Assembly (NCBI GenBank): GCA_051453625.1 | Contig: JBOZIK010000001.1 | Span: 122,053,466-122,117,465 of the forward strand | Length of the DNA: 64,000 nucleotides | Origin: Welwitschia mirabilis | Lineage: Eukaryota; Gnetophyta; Gnetopsida; Welwitschiales | Direction of reading: 5' to 3' | In this document: positions 36,940 through 49,045 of the stretch, one piece after another | Layout: each line of letters starts with the position of its first letter | Numbering within the stretch: the first letter of the stretch is position 1 | Translations under genes and position numbers: made by a program | The notes under the pieces: generated by a model | Told to the model about the DNA's origin: nothing | Seen by the model: the letters and a program-made list of their open reading frames with translations, nothing else | Databases searched by the model: none

Positions 36940-37180
36940 ATGATTAGGTTCATATCTTTAGAGAAAGTACATTCTAATAGCTCAGTTGAGATTTTTTATT
37001 TGAATACTAGAGAAATTTAGAAGGTTAATAAATAAATGTTAAAACCTATGAAGCACCTACTGATCAAGCATTGAACATGATAGAAGCACTTATCTTGGAA
37101 GTTATTCTACCATTATCTAAATTCTTCTTTGCTGATTCCTTTGGTTAATGTCATGCTATTACTTGAAGTACTTTAACTTA
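36940..37180 (+). pseudogene. Gypsy-F remnant of pol C-terminal tail
   Basis: SSVEIFYLNTREI, a stop, KVNK and LKPM correspond to the tail after integrase in gypsy pol (GAVEI...F.VNG.RLK). They are closely similar to the segment at 12150-12215 in Gypsy-B. This suggests an ancestor that had full pol. Confidence 0.6.
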
Positions 37181-37414
37181 TTTTATGTATTACTTTATGA
37201 AGTTACCATGACTAGTAATATTTTACTTGGACATTTCGAATTGATTATATAATCTTAAGACATTTATATATCTATGAACTTCATTTTGAAGGAAGATGTC
37301 TTACTTCTTTTGTTTTCTCTCAATGGTATGATTCTTTGGTTGTTTGGGTGTGTACTTTCTTATTTCTTATTACTTTCATTCATTAGAGTACTTGGTCATC
37401 TGGGATTTACATTT

Positions 37415-37415
<1 letters not shown>

Positions 37416-37488
<73 letters not shown>

Positions 37489-37588
37489 NNNNNNNNNNNN
37501 NNNNNNNNNNNNNNNNNNNNNNNNNNNNNNNNNNNNNNNNNNNNNNNNNNNNNNNNNNNNNNNNNNNNNNNNNNNNNNNNNNNNNNNN

Positions 37589-37654
<66 letters not shown>
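37416..37654. repeat. (GA)n microsatellite containing a 100-N gap
   Basis: Uninterrupted GA repeats at 37416-37488 and 37589-37654 flank 100 N (37489-37588). True length is unknown. The Arg-Glu ORFs spanning it are artefacts of the repeat. Confidence 0.95.
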
Positions 37655-37657
<3 letters not shown>

Positions 37658-37659
37658 AG

Positions 37660-38824
37660 GAGTGGTAGAACTAAATAATGACCATAATCTTTTGTATCTG
37701 AGCTAAATACATGGTTACCATGATGTCCTATTGCAGTGGGGTAAATTTTCCCAAGAGGGGTCTTTTAGCAATGTTGGTAGCTATGGGAACTCTACTAGAG
37801 GATCAGTTAATTATCATTTAGAGGCTATGGGATCATTGATGTTTTTGGTATCATTATAGGTATTACTTATTTCCTAAACTCATCAATCATATGGTATTAC
37901 CACATGATCATTTCACTTTTTCTGCTTGTGATATGATTTAGGGGTGTAAGCATGTAAGTCCAATTTTGAGAAGCTTTTGATCTTATAATTTATTAATTAA
38001 AAACATTAAATATAGTTAGAATCATCATAATCACTACCTACCCAAGTGATACTTTATGGATTTTTTACATCATGTCATGCATCATTAATTAGATGATTTT
38101 ATGATTTCTACTAAGGGACTTTACTAGGTTAGAATTTAGCATATGTAAAAAATCTTCTTCATGTTTCTATTTTTTTATTTTTCATTTTATTTTCCTTAGT
38201 TAATTTACTTTGTATTTCAAAGTTATTTCTATAATTTTTTATTATAATATTTAGGACTTGATCATTTAGTAGTTTTCTTGTTATTTTTCCTTTTGCTTTT
38301 AGTTTTTATCCATAGGGGTTTGCATTTTCATAGATGATATTCTTTTAGCTCATTGTAATAATTTTTTCTCAAGTTTTGACACATCCACCTAAATTATTTT
38401 GAGTTCAAGCACATTTGAGAATTTTCTTTAGCATTGTTTCTTTCTACTTGATGCATTATCTGCCCTGTCCTGATACCCCTTTCTCTACCTTGAGTTCTTC
38501 TCTTTTTCATGACTTTTTAGTGATGATTTCTTAGCCTTTATCCATCTTTTGGACTTTATAATCACTTTCTAAGACCTTACTATTGTTAACATCAACTATC
38601 TTACTTTACCTGGACTTTAATTTCTACCAATATTTCTTAGAGGCCTATCATCTGCATTTATCGTCTAAACGACATAGGTGAATGAAACTTGAAATGCATT
38701 ATTATCTCTTTTTGCTTATGTTAATATAATACGAGATGTATTAATTCATAAGTAAAGGATATAAAATTATTTTAAGATATTTTTGAGCAAAAATTTTAAT
38801 TATGGGGGTTATTTTGAGCTTTCA

Positions 38825-38866
<42 letters not shown>

Positions 38867-39460
38867 GCCTTCTATATCTACCATTTCAGGAGGTTCTTAG
38901 TATGCACTTTCTAAATGAAGAAGAGTTTCTTCTTCTTCACTTTTACCTATGATCTTCCATGTAAACTTTACTATAGCACTATGAGGGTAGTGATGTTATG
39001 ATTATTTTTGATGTATTCATCCCTTGTGGATTATACTTAAAAGTCACTGATTTATTTATACATGTCATTTTGAGTAATCATTGTTTGAATTATACATACA
39101 CATATATGATAATTTTTAATGTATGACATTCAAATTTTATTTTGCAATATGATAAAAATCTTAAGTGTGGGACTAATGTAGATTACAGTACTCTATTTTT
39201 TTGATGATCATGATCATAGGCATTTTATTTTTTAGTTCGATTTTTGAAGCTTATCATCTTCATAAGTGTTTGAATGGCATACTATGATCGCACACTCTAC
39301 TAAGGTAATACATCTAGTTCATTAGATTTTAATATTTAATCCTACATGGTAAGCATTTTGAACTAAATTCATGTTTCCCTAGTTACTATTTATCTTAGTC
39401 AATTTGGCTTGCAATTTATAGTTGTCTGCCTACTTTGTCAGAACTAATAAGGCTAAGTGG
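37660..39460 (+). other. Gypsy-F 3' untranslated region
   Basis: Long T-rich non-coding stretch collinear in places with Gypsy-B 12650-13230. It contains AAGTGTGGGAC near 39167, typical of the end of Athila-like elements. An (AT)n microsatellite lies at 38827-38863. Confidence 0.6.
38827..38863. repeat. (AT)n microsatellite
   Basis: About 18 AT dinucleotides without interruption. Confidence 0.95.
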
Positions 39461-39467
39461 GGGACTT
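39456..39467 (+). promoter_or_regulatory. Gypsy-F polypurine tract
   Basis: AGTGGGGGAC lies directly upstream of the 3' LTR start TGTTGCGATGCC, the standard position for plus-strand priming. Confidence 0.75.
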
Positions 39468-40713
39468 TGTTGCGATGCCAAATTATATATATTTGATAGG
39501 GTATTTTGAGTACTTTTATAGAACATTGAGATAGGTTTAGGTGGAGTTCTAACAATTATGAAGAATCAATGGGATTATCACAAAAACATGTAATCCTTAA
39601 TACATTGGAGGCATTTCGAGCAATTGATGACACTTATTATTCTGATGAGAAGTCTAATGATCTATAAGGCTAATTTTACTTAATTGAAGAATGCCAAAGG
39701 GTGATGTCCCCTTATTCGTCTAGATGATAGTACTGCATGACATCATATTAGGAACTAATAAGGATGCTAATTTGGATTAGAGCTAGAAGTAGATGTCATC
39801 TTTTCTAATGTGGCATCATCCTAATCATCATCCAGATAATAAACAAGACAATGACTATTTCTAAATAATGATAAATATAATTTTGTAATGGTGTCATATG
39901 CCCCTTTAAGTCATTAGGGTTTATTCCAAGATGTTAGGGTTTTTAGAAACTTCTATATAAAAATTAATAAATACTTTCTTGCCCTTATCTTTGACTATCT
40001 TTTATACATGATATTATGATGGGAACTTGAAAAGTAGGAAATCCATCCATAGCTCTAAAGAGAAGCTTTTCTTTGTGTTGGGCTGTGTATCCTCTATTTA
40101 AGTGCTACTACTTTGTAAGTGGATGTTTGATTCAAGATTAATAAAACAGTTTTCTTTATTTCCATTATGTGCATATCCCTTGTGGGTTATGTTGGTTATA
40201 ATTTTGTGATAGCTTCATAATTGATTTAGATCATAAGGGAAATCTTTGTTAAGGTTGATATTATTAGTTTAGTATTTGAATTTCATTTCTTATTGCATTT
40301 CCATAACTAGAATAGTTGCATTTCATTATATTCTATTTAATGTACCTTATTGCCTAAATTGGTTAGGGTTTAGTCATAGTATTTCATAATTGATTTAGGT
40401 TATGAGGGTAGATCTTGATAACAAATATCAGTAGTCAAATAGATCCATTACTTAGGGTATTTTCATTTGCAAGCATTGCATTTTTATTTCTCTTGAATTT
40501 TATTTCTTCATTATTTTTCTTTTTAATTTACTTAATAAAAAAATACTAAAAATGCTTCACTCAAATTAATTCTCTAATTCTTGCCTTAGTGCCTTTAACA
40601 AATTATGACATTCAGGATAACTCTTGTCTATACCAGCATGCGTTTCATGCAAGCATTTATGATTTATAGGATTTATTTAAGGACTTAATGATTACAAAAT
40701 ATGCACTATAACA
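39468..40713 (+). repeat. Gypsy-F 3' LTR
   Basis: Begins TGTTGCGATGCCAAA and ends TATAACA, followed by the CATAG duplication at 40714-40718. It is collinear with the 5' LTR. Confidence 0.9.
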
Positions 40714-41492
40714 CATAGTGAGTAGAGAATTAAGATTACACCTATCTCTAAATGTAGTAAGGAATTTTATATCTAATTTTTTTTCTGACATATGAAATTT
40801 TTAAGAAAGTAAGACCTCTAAATGTAAGTAGCAGCTCCCAAAACCAAAATTAACTCCCCCCCATCACCCAAAATGATCCTCACCCTCCCCACTCACCCTT
40901 ATTATGATACAAAATCTTTTCTCTTAATGTTCATCTTTATCTTTACTAGCACATATCTTAAAGCAACTTAGCATAAGAAAGAATTCATTTAGTAACATCT
41001 AAAAGTTAAATGTTTATCTTTACTTTTTTAAAGATCTTCAGATATTCTTCTTTAAGCTAATTCCTTCCTAATGATGTAAGTCGTTTAGGAAATGGAGTTT
41101 TTGTAATTTATCATTCTTAAACCTCTTCATGTCATCCTATTTATCTTTTTTAATTTTAAAATTGGTTTTAAGTAAGGGGTCTAATATAGAGTGGTATTTG
41201 CTAAGTGATTGAACATATTCTTTCATCTAATTATTGCTTTTAAGTGAGATAACATTAATTCTCTTAACTTCTCTTTGTTGCTCATTAGTTTTTGTAACCT
41301 TTGATTTGGTAATAAATTGGAATGAGATATTATCATTTTTTCTCTCATTGAGTGTACTAAAAATTTAAGTTATGACTTGATAAATTTAACCTATTTTTTA
41401 CCCTAAACATTAAAGAGTTTCAGACATTTGAGTATTAATTTTGAATTAGTTATGATTAGTGATCAACTAGAAATCTATGAATTATTTTAAAA
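40714..41492 (-). pseudogene. Gypsy-E protease N-terminal part and upstream relic
   Basis: Just right of the CATAG copy the minus strand reads LEIGVILILYSLCKQLKLKE when joined to the left flank, resembling DLGASINLLPYSLCKQLGLGE of gypsy proteases with Asp changed to Glu. It continues in register into 32410. Farther right, no gag motif could be named. A C-rich run lies at 40856-40902. Confidence 0.55.
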
Positions 41493-42164
41493 TGTTGATG
41501 TAGAGGCATTCTTAAGAAATAAAAATGAGTTTGCATTAACTAGGGGTATTATGTGGAAAAATAAAATCTTCTATGTGCATTTTCCATATGAGTACCATGT
41601 GTAATTGCAATGTAGGGGTCATTTATAGCTCTTTAAATTAGGATGTTCTAGAAGGAATCTAGGTGTAAGGAATGTGCCATATTTAGAGGGAATCAAGACG
41701 TAAGAAATATATTATATTTAGAGGAAATTCATTTGTAAGGAATTTGTTATCTTTAAAAACTATTTTTATTTAATCGTTTAAGAGGTTAATATTAGATGAT
41801 CACTTGACCATTAAGATTACTCTTAAATCTTTGTAAATAAGATATTGTAATGAAATGAATGATATGATTTGGTAGTTGTGTTAAGAATGAAAAAGTGAGA
41901 GATCTTGGAATTGAAACCTTGATATAAGCTCTATGTTAAAGGCTTAAGAGGAGATCTTTATTGGGAACTTGAGGAAAAGATTACTAGTGTAAGATCTTAA
42001 CTTACTTATGGTTTTTCTCAAAGGTTAAAAAGCATCACTATAATCTTGTATTAGTTGAAATATTAAAATAAATGTTTTCTTAGATTTTTTAAATTTCTCT
42101 CTCTACTTCTTCTTTCCTCTTTTTTAAATAACTAATTGTTGTAAATCCTACCATCTTTACATCA
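41493..42164 (+). repeat. Element-G 5' LTR
   Basis: Begins TGTTGATGTAGAGGCAT and ends TTACATCA. It is collinear with 43030-43723. Confidence 0.75.
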
Positions 42165-42166
42165 TA

Positions 42167-42178
42167 TAATATTAGAAT
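42167..42178 (+). promoter_or_regulatory. Element-G primer binding site relic
   Basis: TAATATTAGAAT compared with TGGTATCAGAGC differs at five positions, all transitions. Confidence 0.6.
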
Positions 42179-42241
42179 CTTGAAGAGACTAATATTATTT
42201 TGAATCATTAGTAAGAAGTTAAACAAAAGATTCAGAATTAT

Positions 42242-42697
42242 NNNNNNNNNNNNNNNNNNNNNNNNNNNNNNNNNNNNNNNNNNNNNNNNNNNNNNNNNNN
42301 NNNNNNNNNNNNNNNNNNNNNNNNNNNNNNNNNNNNNNNNNNNNNNNNNNNNNNNNNNNNNNNNNNNNNNNNNNNNNNNNNNNNNNNNNNNNNNNNNNNN
42401 NNNNNNNNNNNNNNNNNNNNNNNNNNNNNNNNNNNNNNNNNNNNNNNNNNNNNNNNNNNNNNNNNNNNNNNNNNNNNNNNNNNNNNNNNNNNNNNNNNNN
42501 NNNNNNNNNNNNNNNNNNNNNNNNNNNNNNNNNNNNNNNNNNNNNNNNNNNNNNNNNNNNNNNNNNNNNNNNNNNNNNNNNNNNNNNNNNNNNNNNNNNN
42601 NNNNNNNNNNNNNNNNNNNNNNNNNNNNNNNNNNNNNNNNNNNNNNNNNNNNNNNNNNNNNNNNNNNNNNNNNNNNNNNNNNNNNNNNNNNNNNNNN
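42242..42697. other. Assembly gap, 456 N
   Basis: A gap of non-default length, so probably an estimate from read pairs. Confidence 1.
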
Positions 42698-43029
42698 TGT
42701 ATGAGGATTAAAGATTGTTAAAGAAAATAATCTTAAGAAAGGAAGACCTTATGTGTAGACATGCAAAAAGAGAAGAGCATTTTTCTAGAAAAGAAAACTT
42801 CCATAGCTTAGAGAGACAATAAAGAGGAAATTCATAAAAGTGTGGATTCTATATTGTATTTAATAGTATGAAGATCATAAAAAATAGATCATTTCTATAA
42901 TATAGTACATAATAAAGAAAAGAATCTAGTGGTCTATAAGGACAGCCTACCTTCATGTGTAAAGTTGTAATGTTGGTATTGTATCATCACTTCTTTTTAC
43001 TTGAGGATAATCTCATTTCCAAAATAGGG

Positions 43030-43723
43030 TTTATGATGTAAAGGCATCATTGGAAAATGAAATTAAAATTAGTTTTCATTAGTAAAGACTATTGTATGAA
43101 AAATAAATTCTACCATCTATAATTGCCATGTAGGTATCATGTGTAATTGCAATGTATGTGTTACTTGTAGTTGTTTAAATTAGTATGTTCTAAAGGAAAT
43201 CTAGGTGCAGGAAATATGTTATGTTTAGATGACATTTAGATGTAATTAATATGCTATGTTTAGAGGAAATTCACATGTAAGAAATTTGTTATCTTTTAAA
43301 TGTATTTTTTTGAATTATAGAAGAGGTTGATATTGGAGAATTATTGCATGATTAAAATTGCTCTTAAATCCTTTGAAAAAAAGAGTGTGTAATGAGATGA
43401 ACAATATGCTTTAGTAGTTGGAATCAAGAATGAATAAATGAAAGATCTTAGAGTTAGAAGCTTGAGATAATCTCTATGTTGAAATCGTTAAAGGATCTCT
43501 TTTTTGGAAACTTGAGGGAAATGTTACTTATATAAGATATTAGCTCACTTGTGGCTTATATCAAAGGCTAGTAAGCATTACTATAATATTATATTAGTTA
43601 AATTGACAAAATAACAATTTTCTTGGAATTTTTTATTGTCATTTGTAATTTCTTCTTAAATTTACCTCTTTACCTCTTTTGTGTAAAGCACTAATTACTC
43701 TAGATCCTATCATATATAAATCA
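43030..43723 (+). repeat. Element-G 3' LTR
   Basis: Starts near ATGATGTAAAGGCATC and ends AAATCA. It differs from the 5' LTR at many positions. Confidence 0.75.
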
Positions 43724-44390
43724 AATTTATTCTTGTGATCTAATCTAATATTGACTGTTTGGTCTGATTGCAATAACCATTTCATTTTAAAGGTAAAGTT
43801 AGTTTTCTAATTTGGATAATAAGAATTTACAAAGGAAATAATGGTTTTAGTTACTACAGTTATTGTTATTACCATAAAAGAACCTCTTAGCTTTTATATA
43901 CCTATTTAGTTATCATTTTTTTATAGAGTGGAATAAAAAGAAACTTACTAATTTCATACTCATCAAAGTACAATTAGCACATATAGCTTCATCACTAGTT
44001 GTTTTAGATTTATATGTCTCAAGTTTATCTTTCCTTTTAGTCACATGTTCTAACTTCTCAAGTAATATTATTTACTCAGCTAACTTATAAATCATTTGTG
44101 CTATGTCTTTAGAGCTTTTTTTAGCTACTTTAGTGTTTTTAGTGGGTCTATTATTATTTTTAAAGCTCTTAATTATGTTATTTAAGGTTTTGCATGCTTA
44201 TTCTATCTCTTTAAGTGTGAAATTTTCACTACTAATAACTTATATTAGTTTCATTTTTTGTGCACTTAGTTATTTATAGAAAAATACTAATAACCTCCAA
44301 GCCTTAAAACCACATTGTAGACATATTATTAGTTAGTATTCAAAAAGATTTAAAACTTTTTTAAAAGGCTATTTATCTTGTTCTTAGAAG
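43724..44390 (-). other. Possible coiled-coil gag relic
   Basis: Minus-strand reading near 43960-44240 gives KNTKVAKKSSKDIAQMIYKL and LLEKLEHVTKRKDKLETYK, a Lys/Glu-rich heptad-like stretch as found in retrotransposon gags. No diagnostic motif was seen. It could be gag of Gypsy-E or of another element. Confidence 0.3.
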
Positions 44391-44422
44391 TCCTTCCCCC
44401 CACCTCCCCTCCCCACCCCCAT
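44391..44422 (-). other. Predicted G-quadruplex motif
   Basis: The plus strand has runs C6, C4, C4 and C5 at 44396-44401, 44406-44409, 44411-44414 and 44416-44420, with loops of one to four bases. The minus strand therefore fits the G3+N1-7 rule four times. This is exceptional in such AT-rich DNA. Confidence 0.8.
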
Positions 44423-46985
44423 ACATCCACCAAGATCAATAGTTTTATACACTAGAAAACATTCTTTTCTTTTAATGATAAGGTCTTAGATTATGTAGCC
44501 AAGATTTTACTTTTTGTTTTAAATAAAAAGAAGAAGTTTTACCTAAGTACATTATCTTGATTTTCTCTATGATTGAAATGAAGGGGTTAAATTATCTTAA
44601 CTATTCATAAAGATTTTTAGAATTTGAGACATGGAACTTTGAAAACAAATTGATAATAGATGGTTTTATTTTAATTCTATTTATACAAAGGAATAAAAAC
44701 ATGTAAGGTGTAGTGAAAAACTAAAATTATCATAATTCTTCCAATGTTTTCCTAGATAACCCTTGTCATTATATCTCTCTATGTTAGAGATGATTAATGC
44801 ATGTAAGAGGATACCAATGAGATTTTTAACTAAGGTTTTACTAGTCTTGTTCAAATTTAATGTTAGAGCCATTTAAGAGTAGTTAGTATTCTAGTTGTTT
44901 GCCACTTTTTATAAACTAAGATAGTGGTGGATCTAATTCAATAATGCATGAAAAGTTATAATTCCTTAGGAAATTTTTTAAGATAATATTAATCCAAGTT
45001 AATGAAAATTACAGAAACATACAAATTACAATTTGAATGATGAGGAAATTTAGAAAATTATGGTAGTATCAATAGAACTTAAATGAAATTGATCTAATTG
45101 AAAATTTTGTGTTGTAAAAAATAGATATAAAATAGTATGAAAATTTATGCTACTTCACACAAGGCATCTAATATAAAATGTTTTTAATTCTAAAGATCTT
45201 CATTTACAAAAAAATGGTACCTATTGGTTGAAAACACATAAAGAGATTTTTATCAACTCTAGTAATAGAATTAAACTTATTCTTTTATAGATAAGAATGT
45301 AAAAACAATAATAAATCACACCTAATTAGAGGTGTCAAGTGAATGTTTATAGATATACCTTTCGATGCTCCAAATGTATATCATTCTTATAAAACATATA
45401 TATAATTTTCTTAAATTTTTATAAAAATAAATTTAAAAACATATAAAAAATTTTACAAGAAAAAAATGTTATAATTAAAATAAGATCACTTATTGCAATT
45501 CTTGATAATAGCATTAAAAACTTGTAACAAATTTATTTTTTAATTGATTATGATCTATTAAAACTGTATGCTAGTACTTAAGGTATAAGAATTAGTTTTA
45601 AGTGAGAAACTAGGGATCATATTATCATACAGTAGTTCTAATTACTTTTCTCTCATAGGAATTATAAAGGTACTTTGAAGATCATAAGAACTAATAAAAT
45701 TTTCATAGGTAGGTTTAAGTATAAGTAGGCTCTATATACTCAAATAAAAAATTTCGTTTTTTTTTATGTCACCTCTTGGGAATTAGAAATAACTATTCAT
45801 AAGATAATATGGCATGTAAATCTCAATAAAGTAAGAGATAATTCACTAAGTACAACTTGGTTTTCTAGATAAACAATAAATTATTCACTATAAATTCTAC
45901 ATTTGCTATAGTATAAATAAAGTAAATTCTTATATATTACAATGAAATGTAGTAAAATATTGGGATTGTATAAAAGATGTCATCTACTACCATATCAATC
46001 AACTAAATACTATAAAATACTAAAGGAGAAAAAATCTAAATATAAATAAAAATTTAGAAAATAGTACTGTAAAATTCATAATCATAATTAAATTAGAGAT
46101 GAAAATTAAAGAAAATACAATAAGAGATCAAATTGTATTCATCAATGATACAATTCCAATAGAGAATACCAAATCACATATCAAGTCTAAGGTAAGATAT
46201 AATAGATTCCACATCAATCAGTTGTTCCCTCATATTAAGGAAGAAACAAAGGAGGTTCAGATCCACATGATGAAATAATCCCTTATCATAACCTTTAGGA
46301 TTCTAAATTTTAATTGCAAAGTTATGATGAATGATGATAAATAGTACTCTAACTATGGTGAACTCCAAGCTTTAGGATAAAGGATGATTAAGCCTTAAAG
46401 TAGGTTATGTTTTATCCATTACTTTGTACTTATTATTAACAAATGGGTAGTGATAGATATTAGGTTATAAGACACAATGTACATAGTACTTTATTTTTTA
46501 AGACTAGTCTAGTACTTAGATGTAAGATTAATCTATCAACTTAGCATTTGATTAACTTGTTCTCATTTGTGTAACCCACTTAGCTCCAAAACATTAATGG
46601 TACTACTAGTTAAAATGGTAGTGCTAGTTGGCTTTCATAAGTTTTAACAACTTTAGATGACTTATACATAAACTATTTAAAGTTAATTCCTTTTAATAAT
46701 AATTCTGGTAATTAATAGAAAATATTGTTAGTAATTAATTAATTATAACTATAATGATTATAACCTTGAAAACATATTAATTTACTAAATATTAATAGTA
46801 TAGATGTAAAATGTTAAGTGTAAATAAGGGAACTCAACATTCATATGAGAAGGGATTCAAGAAGTCATGTATGAATCATCCTACTTTTGATACATCATAT
46901 CTCCTTCCATCATATGCTACATACCTTTACTAGAATTCCTACTATCATCTTCTAAATTTAATTATCTTAGCCTTACACTGCTGCT
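44423..46985. other. Unassigned AT-rich DNA
   Basis: No domain or repeat pair could be supported. The minus-strand ORF at 44681-44872 has no recognisable content. The rightmost part may be upstream sequence of Copia-H. Confidence 0.45.
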
Positions 46986-46989
46986 ACCA

Positions 46990-49045
46990 CTCTCATCTAT
47001 CACATCCAATTTCAGTCCAAATGATGACTCCATTGTAGAGATACCATTATTAGATTATTTACTATTATTCTATACTTCTACACCTTCCATGTTAGCATTT
47101 GTAGTTATTTCTTCTATAAGTACTACAAACTACTAACACTTATTATTATATTTTTGTTGGTGTAATAATGATGCTTATTATATCTGTTATGATGCTAATA
47201 AGTCTACATACATTCATGAGGAACTTATTACTCACATAAATATTTGTAAGTATTATTACCCTCGTCATAGTTGTAAGTGTTGTGTCTTAACCAAGGAGGA
47301 GGATCTTATAAGAATTGGATGTGATTATCATAATGAAGAAATAGAGCATGACATAGGGGTAAATGATTTTATAAATATAGAATATGATAAGTAGGAAAAA
47401 TGGGATAATCTAGTTATTATAAATGTTGAGATGAAATTTCCCATCATTAATATTTCATCAAATGAAATTACTGTAGAATGACAAGTAGTTTTTCAAAATT
47501 CAAAGAACTACAAAATACATCCTCCATAGTTGATGTTATACCTAGAATTTAAGAAGAGGATGAATCATAGTAAGGCATTAATAGAAGATTATTTGGAGTT
47601 TTCAAATGAACCGGAGAAATTTCAAAAGGCTTTATAGGATGATTACGAGAGATATTTCTTAAAGATAAAAATGTATCTGGTATACAAAAGTGATGTGTAG
47701 GAGTTGATCCTCCTCCTAATATTGCACATCCCCTATCTATGAAATGAATCCTTAAGAGTAAGTTGGATGATTAGGAAAATATCATCAAGCATTAGAAAAG
47801 GTTAGTAGTTTAAGGATTCAATCAAAAATAGGTGATTGATTACATTAAGTCATTGTGTTAAGCGGTCTTCATGAATATGATTTTTTTTTTTTTTGATTAC
47901 ATATGGAGTATAGTAAAGGTTTTAAACTTACTAGATGAATGTAACTTCTCCCTTGATAATAAGTTGCATAAAAAGGTTTATGTTTTATAGATAATAGGAT
48001 TCATGAATCTAAATAAACCAAACAAGATCTGTTGATTGAGAAAAGCACTGCATGGCATAAATTAAGTCTCATGAATGGTATTAGAGAATGATGTATTTAT
48101 ACAATTATTAAGGTTTTTATCCTTTCATAATGAGTTGATAGTCTATTTCTACTTCTACATAGATAAGGAGTACACATTGGTATCACTGTACATGGATAAT
48201 CTAACTTATGTTGTCAACACTCATCAGTTAGCTACTTAGTTGCTTGATCAATTGATCTAAGAGTTTGAGATGTCATATCTCATATATCTCAACCATTTTC
48301 TAGTTATTATATTTATGTACGCAAATCATGGACTTCTTATGTCATAGAAGCAGTATGTAAAGGATACAAAATTTTAATTTTATAAAGTATAGAACATTAG
48401 GTTCTTCACTAAAACTAGAAATTAATCTTTTTAAATATGAAGGAGAGTTACTTCTAGATTTTATGACTTATAGATCCATGTTATAAATACTACTTCATCT
48501 AACTTAAATTAACGTGGATTTAACATTTCTACCCACTATGTATCATTTTTCATGGTGTGTACCACATTATATTTACTCAGTGAGGCATTGATTTAGATAT
48601 CTTCATGATAAGACTTCTTATAAATTGTATCACTCAAATACATTAGGAGATGTTATAATATAGACTGATGCTAATTGGGTAAAAAATATTGATGATAGAT
48701 GTAGTACCATAGTTGTGATGTTCTTTATGGGTATTCAATGTTTCATTGAAGCTTCATTAAGTAGTTCTTAATTACATTATCTTCTATAAAGTAAAGTACT
48801 ATATATTGTATAAAGGTGTTAAGACTATCCTCTAGTTATAAAACATCTTTGATGAGATGTGGTTAGATCTTCCTACACCCATGGATATTTACATGGATAG
48901 CAAATTGATAACAACTATTACACATCCTTCAATGTTTGACTCAAAGATATACTGTTACACACTCAAATTTACACTCAATTACACCCTTTTTTTAATATTC
49001 TTTAATTGCTTGATTAATCATTATATATTTATTTACTCAATCAAC
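46990..49045 (+). mobile_element. Copia-H: decayed Ty1/copia relic, RT and RNase H
   Basis: A Ser/Thr/Pro-rich linker (46990-47120) precedes RT. The start of RT reads KSKLDD, RLVV, GFNQK, VIDYIK near 47755-47850, matching K.K.D.......KARLV..GF.Q..GIDY. The active site reads YMDNLTYV near 48190 (YVDD with second Asp to Asn). EFEMSYLIYLNHFL follows. RNase H reads DANWVKNIDDRCST near 48665-48710. DIYMDSKLITTITHP, then FDSKIY, near 48885-48955 is the DN.SAI.....NP.FH.RTKH segment. The ORF at 48857-49048 is that last fragment. LTRs were not identified. Confidence 0.75.

Larger units (their letters stand above)
32416..40713 (+). mobile_element. Gypsy-F: full-length Athila-like LTR element without recognisable polymerase
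   Basis: LTRs at 32416-33629 and 39468-40713 are flanked by identical CATAG pentamers (32411-32415, 40714-40718), a perfect target duplication. A primer-site relic follows the left LTR and a GTGGGGGAC purine tract precedes the right one. The interior of about 5.8 kb holds a gag-like region, an acidic segment with a 34-residue repeat, a segment with an in-frame repeat of about 88 residues, a short relic of the pol tail, a GA microsatellite and a 3' untranslated region shared with Gypsy-B. No protease, RT, RNase H or integrase core was found. It may be a non-autonomous derivative mobilised by relatives such as Gypsy-B. That last point is inference. Confidence 0.9.
41493..43723 (+). mobile_element. 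Element-G: short chromovirus-like LTR element with almost no interior
   Basis: Two direct repeats, 41493-42164 and 43030-43723, align over nearly 700 bases. The left one is followed by a Met-tRNA primer-site relic (42167-42178). The right one is preceded by GAGGATAATCTCATTTCC and a short purine run, like the pol end of chromovirus-type gypsy elements. The interior is only about 865 bases, 456 of them N, so nearly all coding capacity is missing if the gap is sized correctly. No convincing target duplication was seen. Confidence 0.7.

Noticed and set aside
37274-37706. Two ORFs with long Arg-Glu repeats
   Set aside because: Produced by translating the (GA)n microsatellite and the N gap.
41488-43728. 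Target duplication for Element-G
   Set aside because: The flanking pentamers TAAAA and AATTT do not match. The LTR ends may be misplaced by a few bases.
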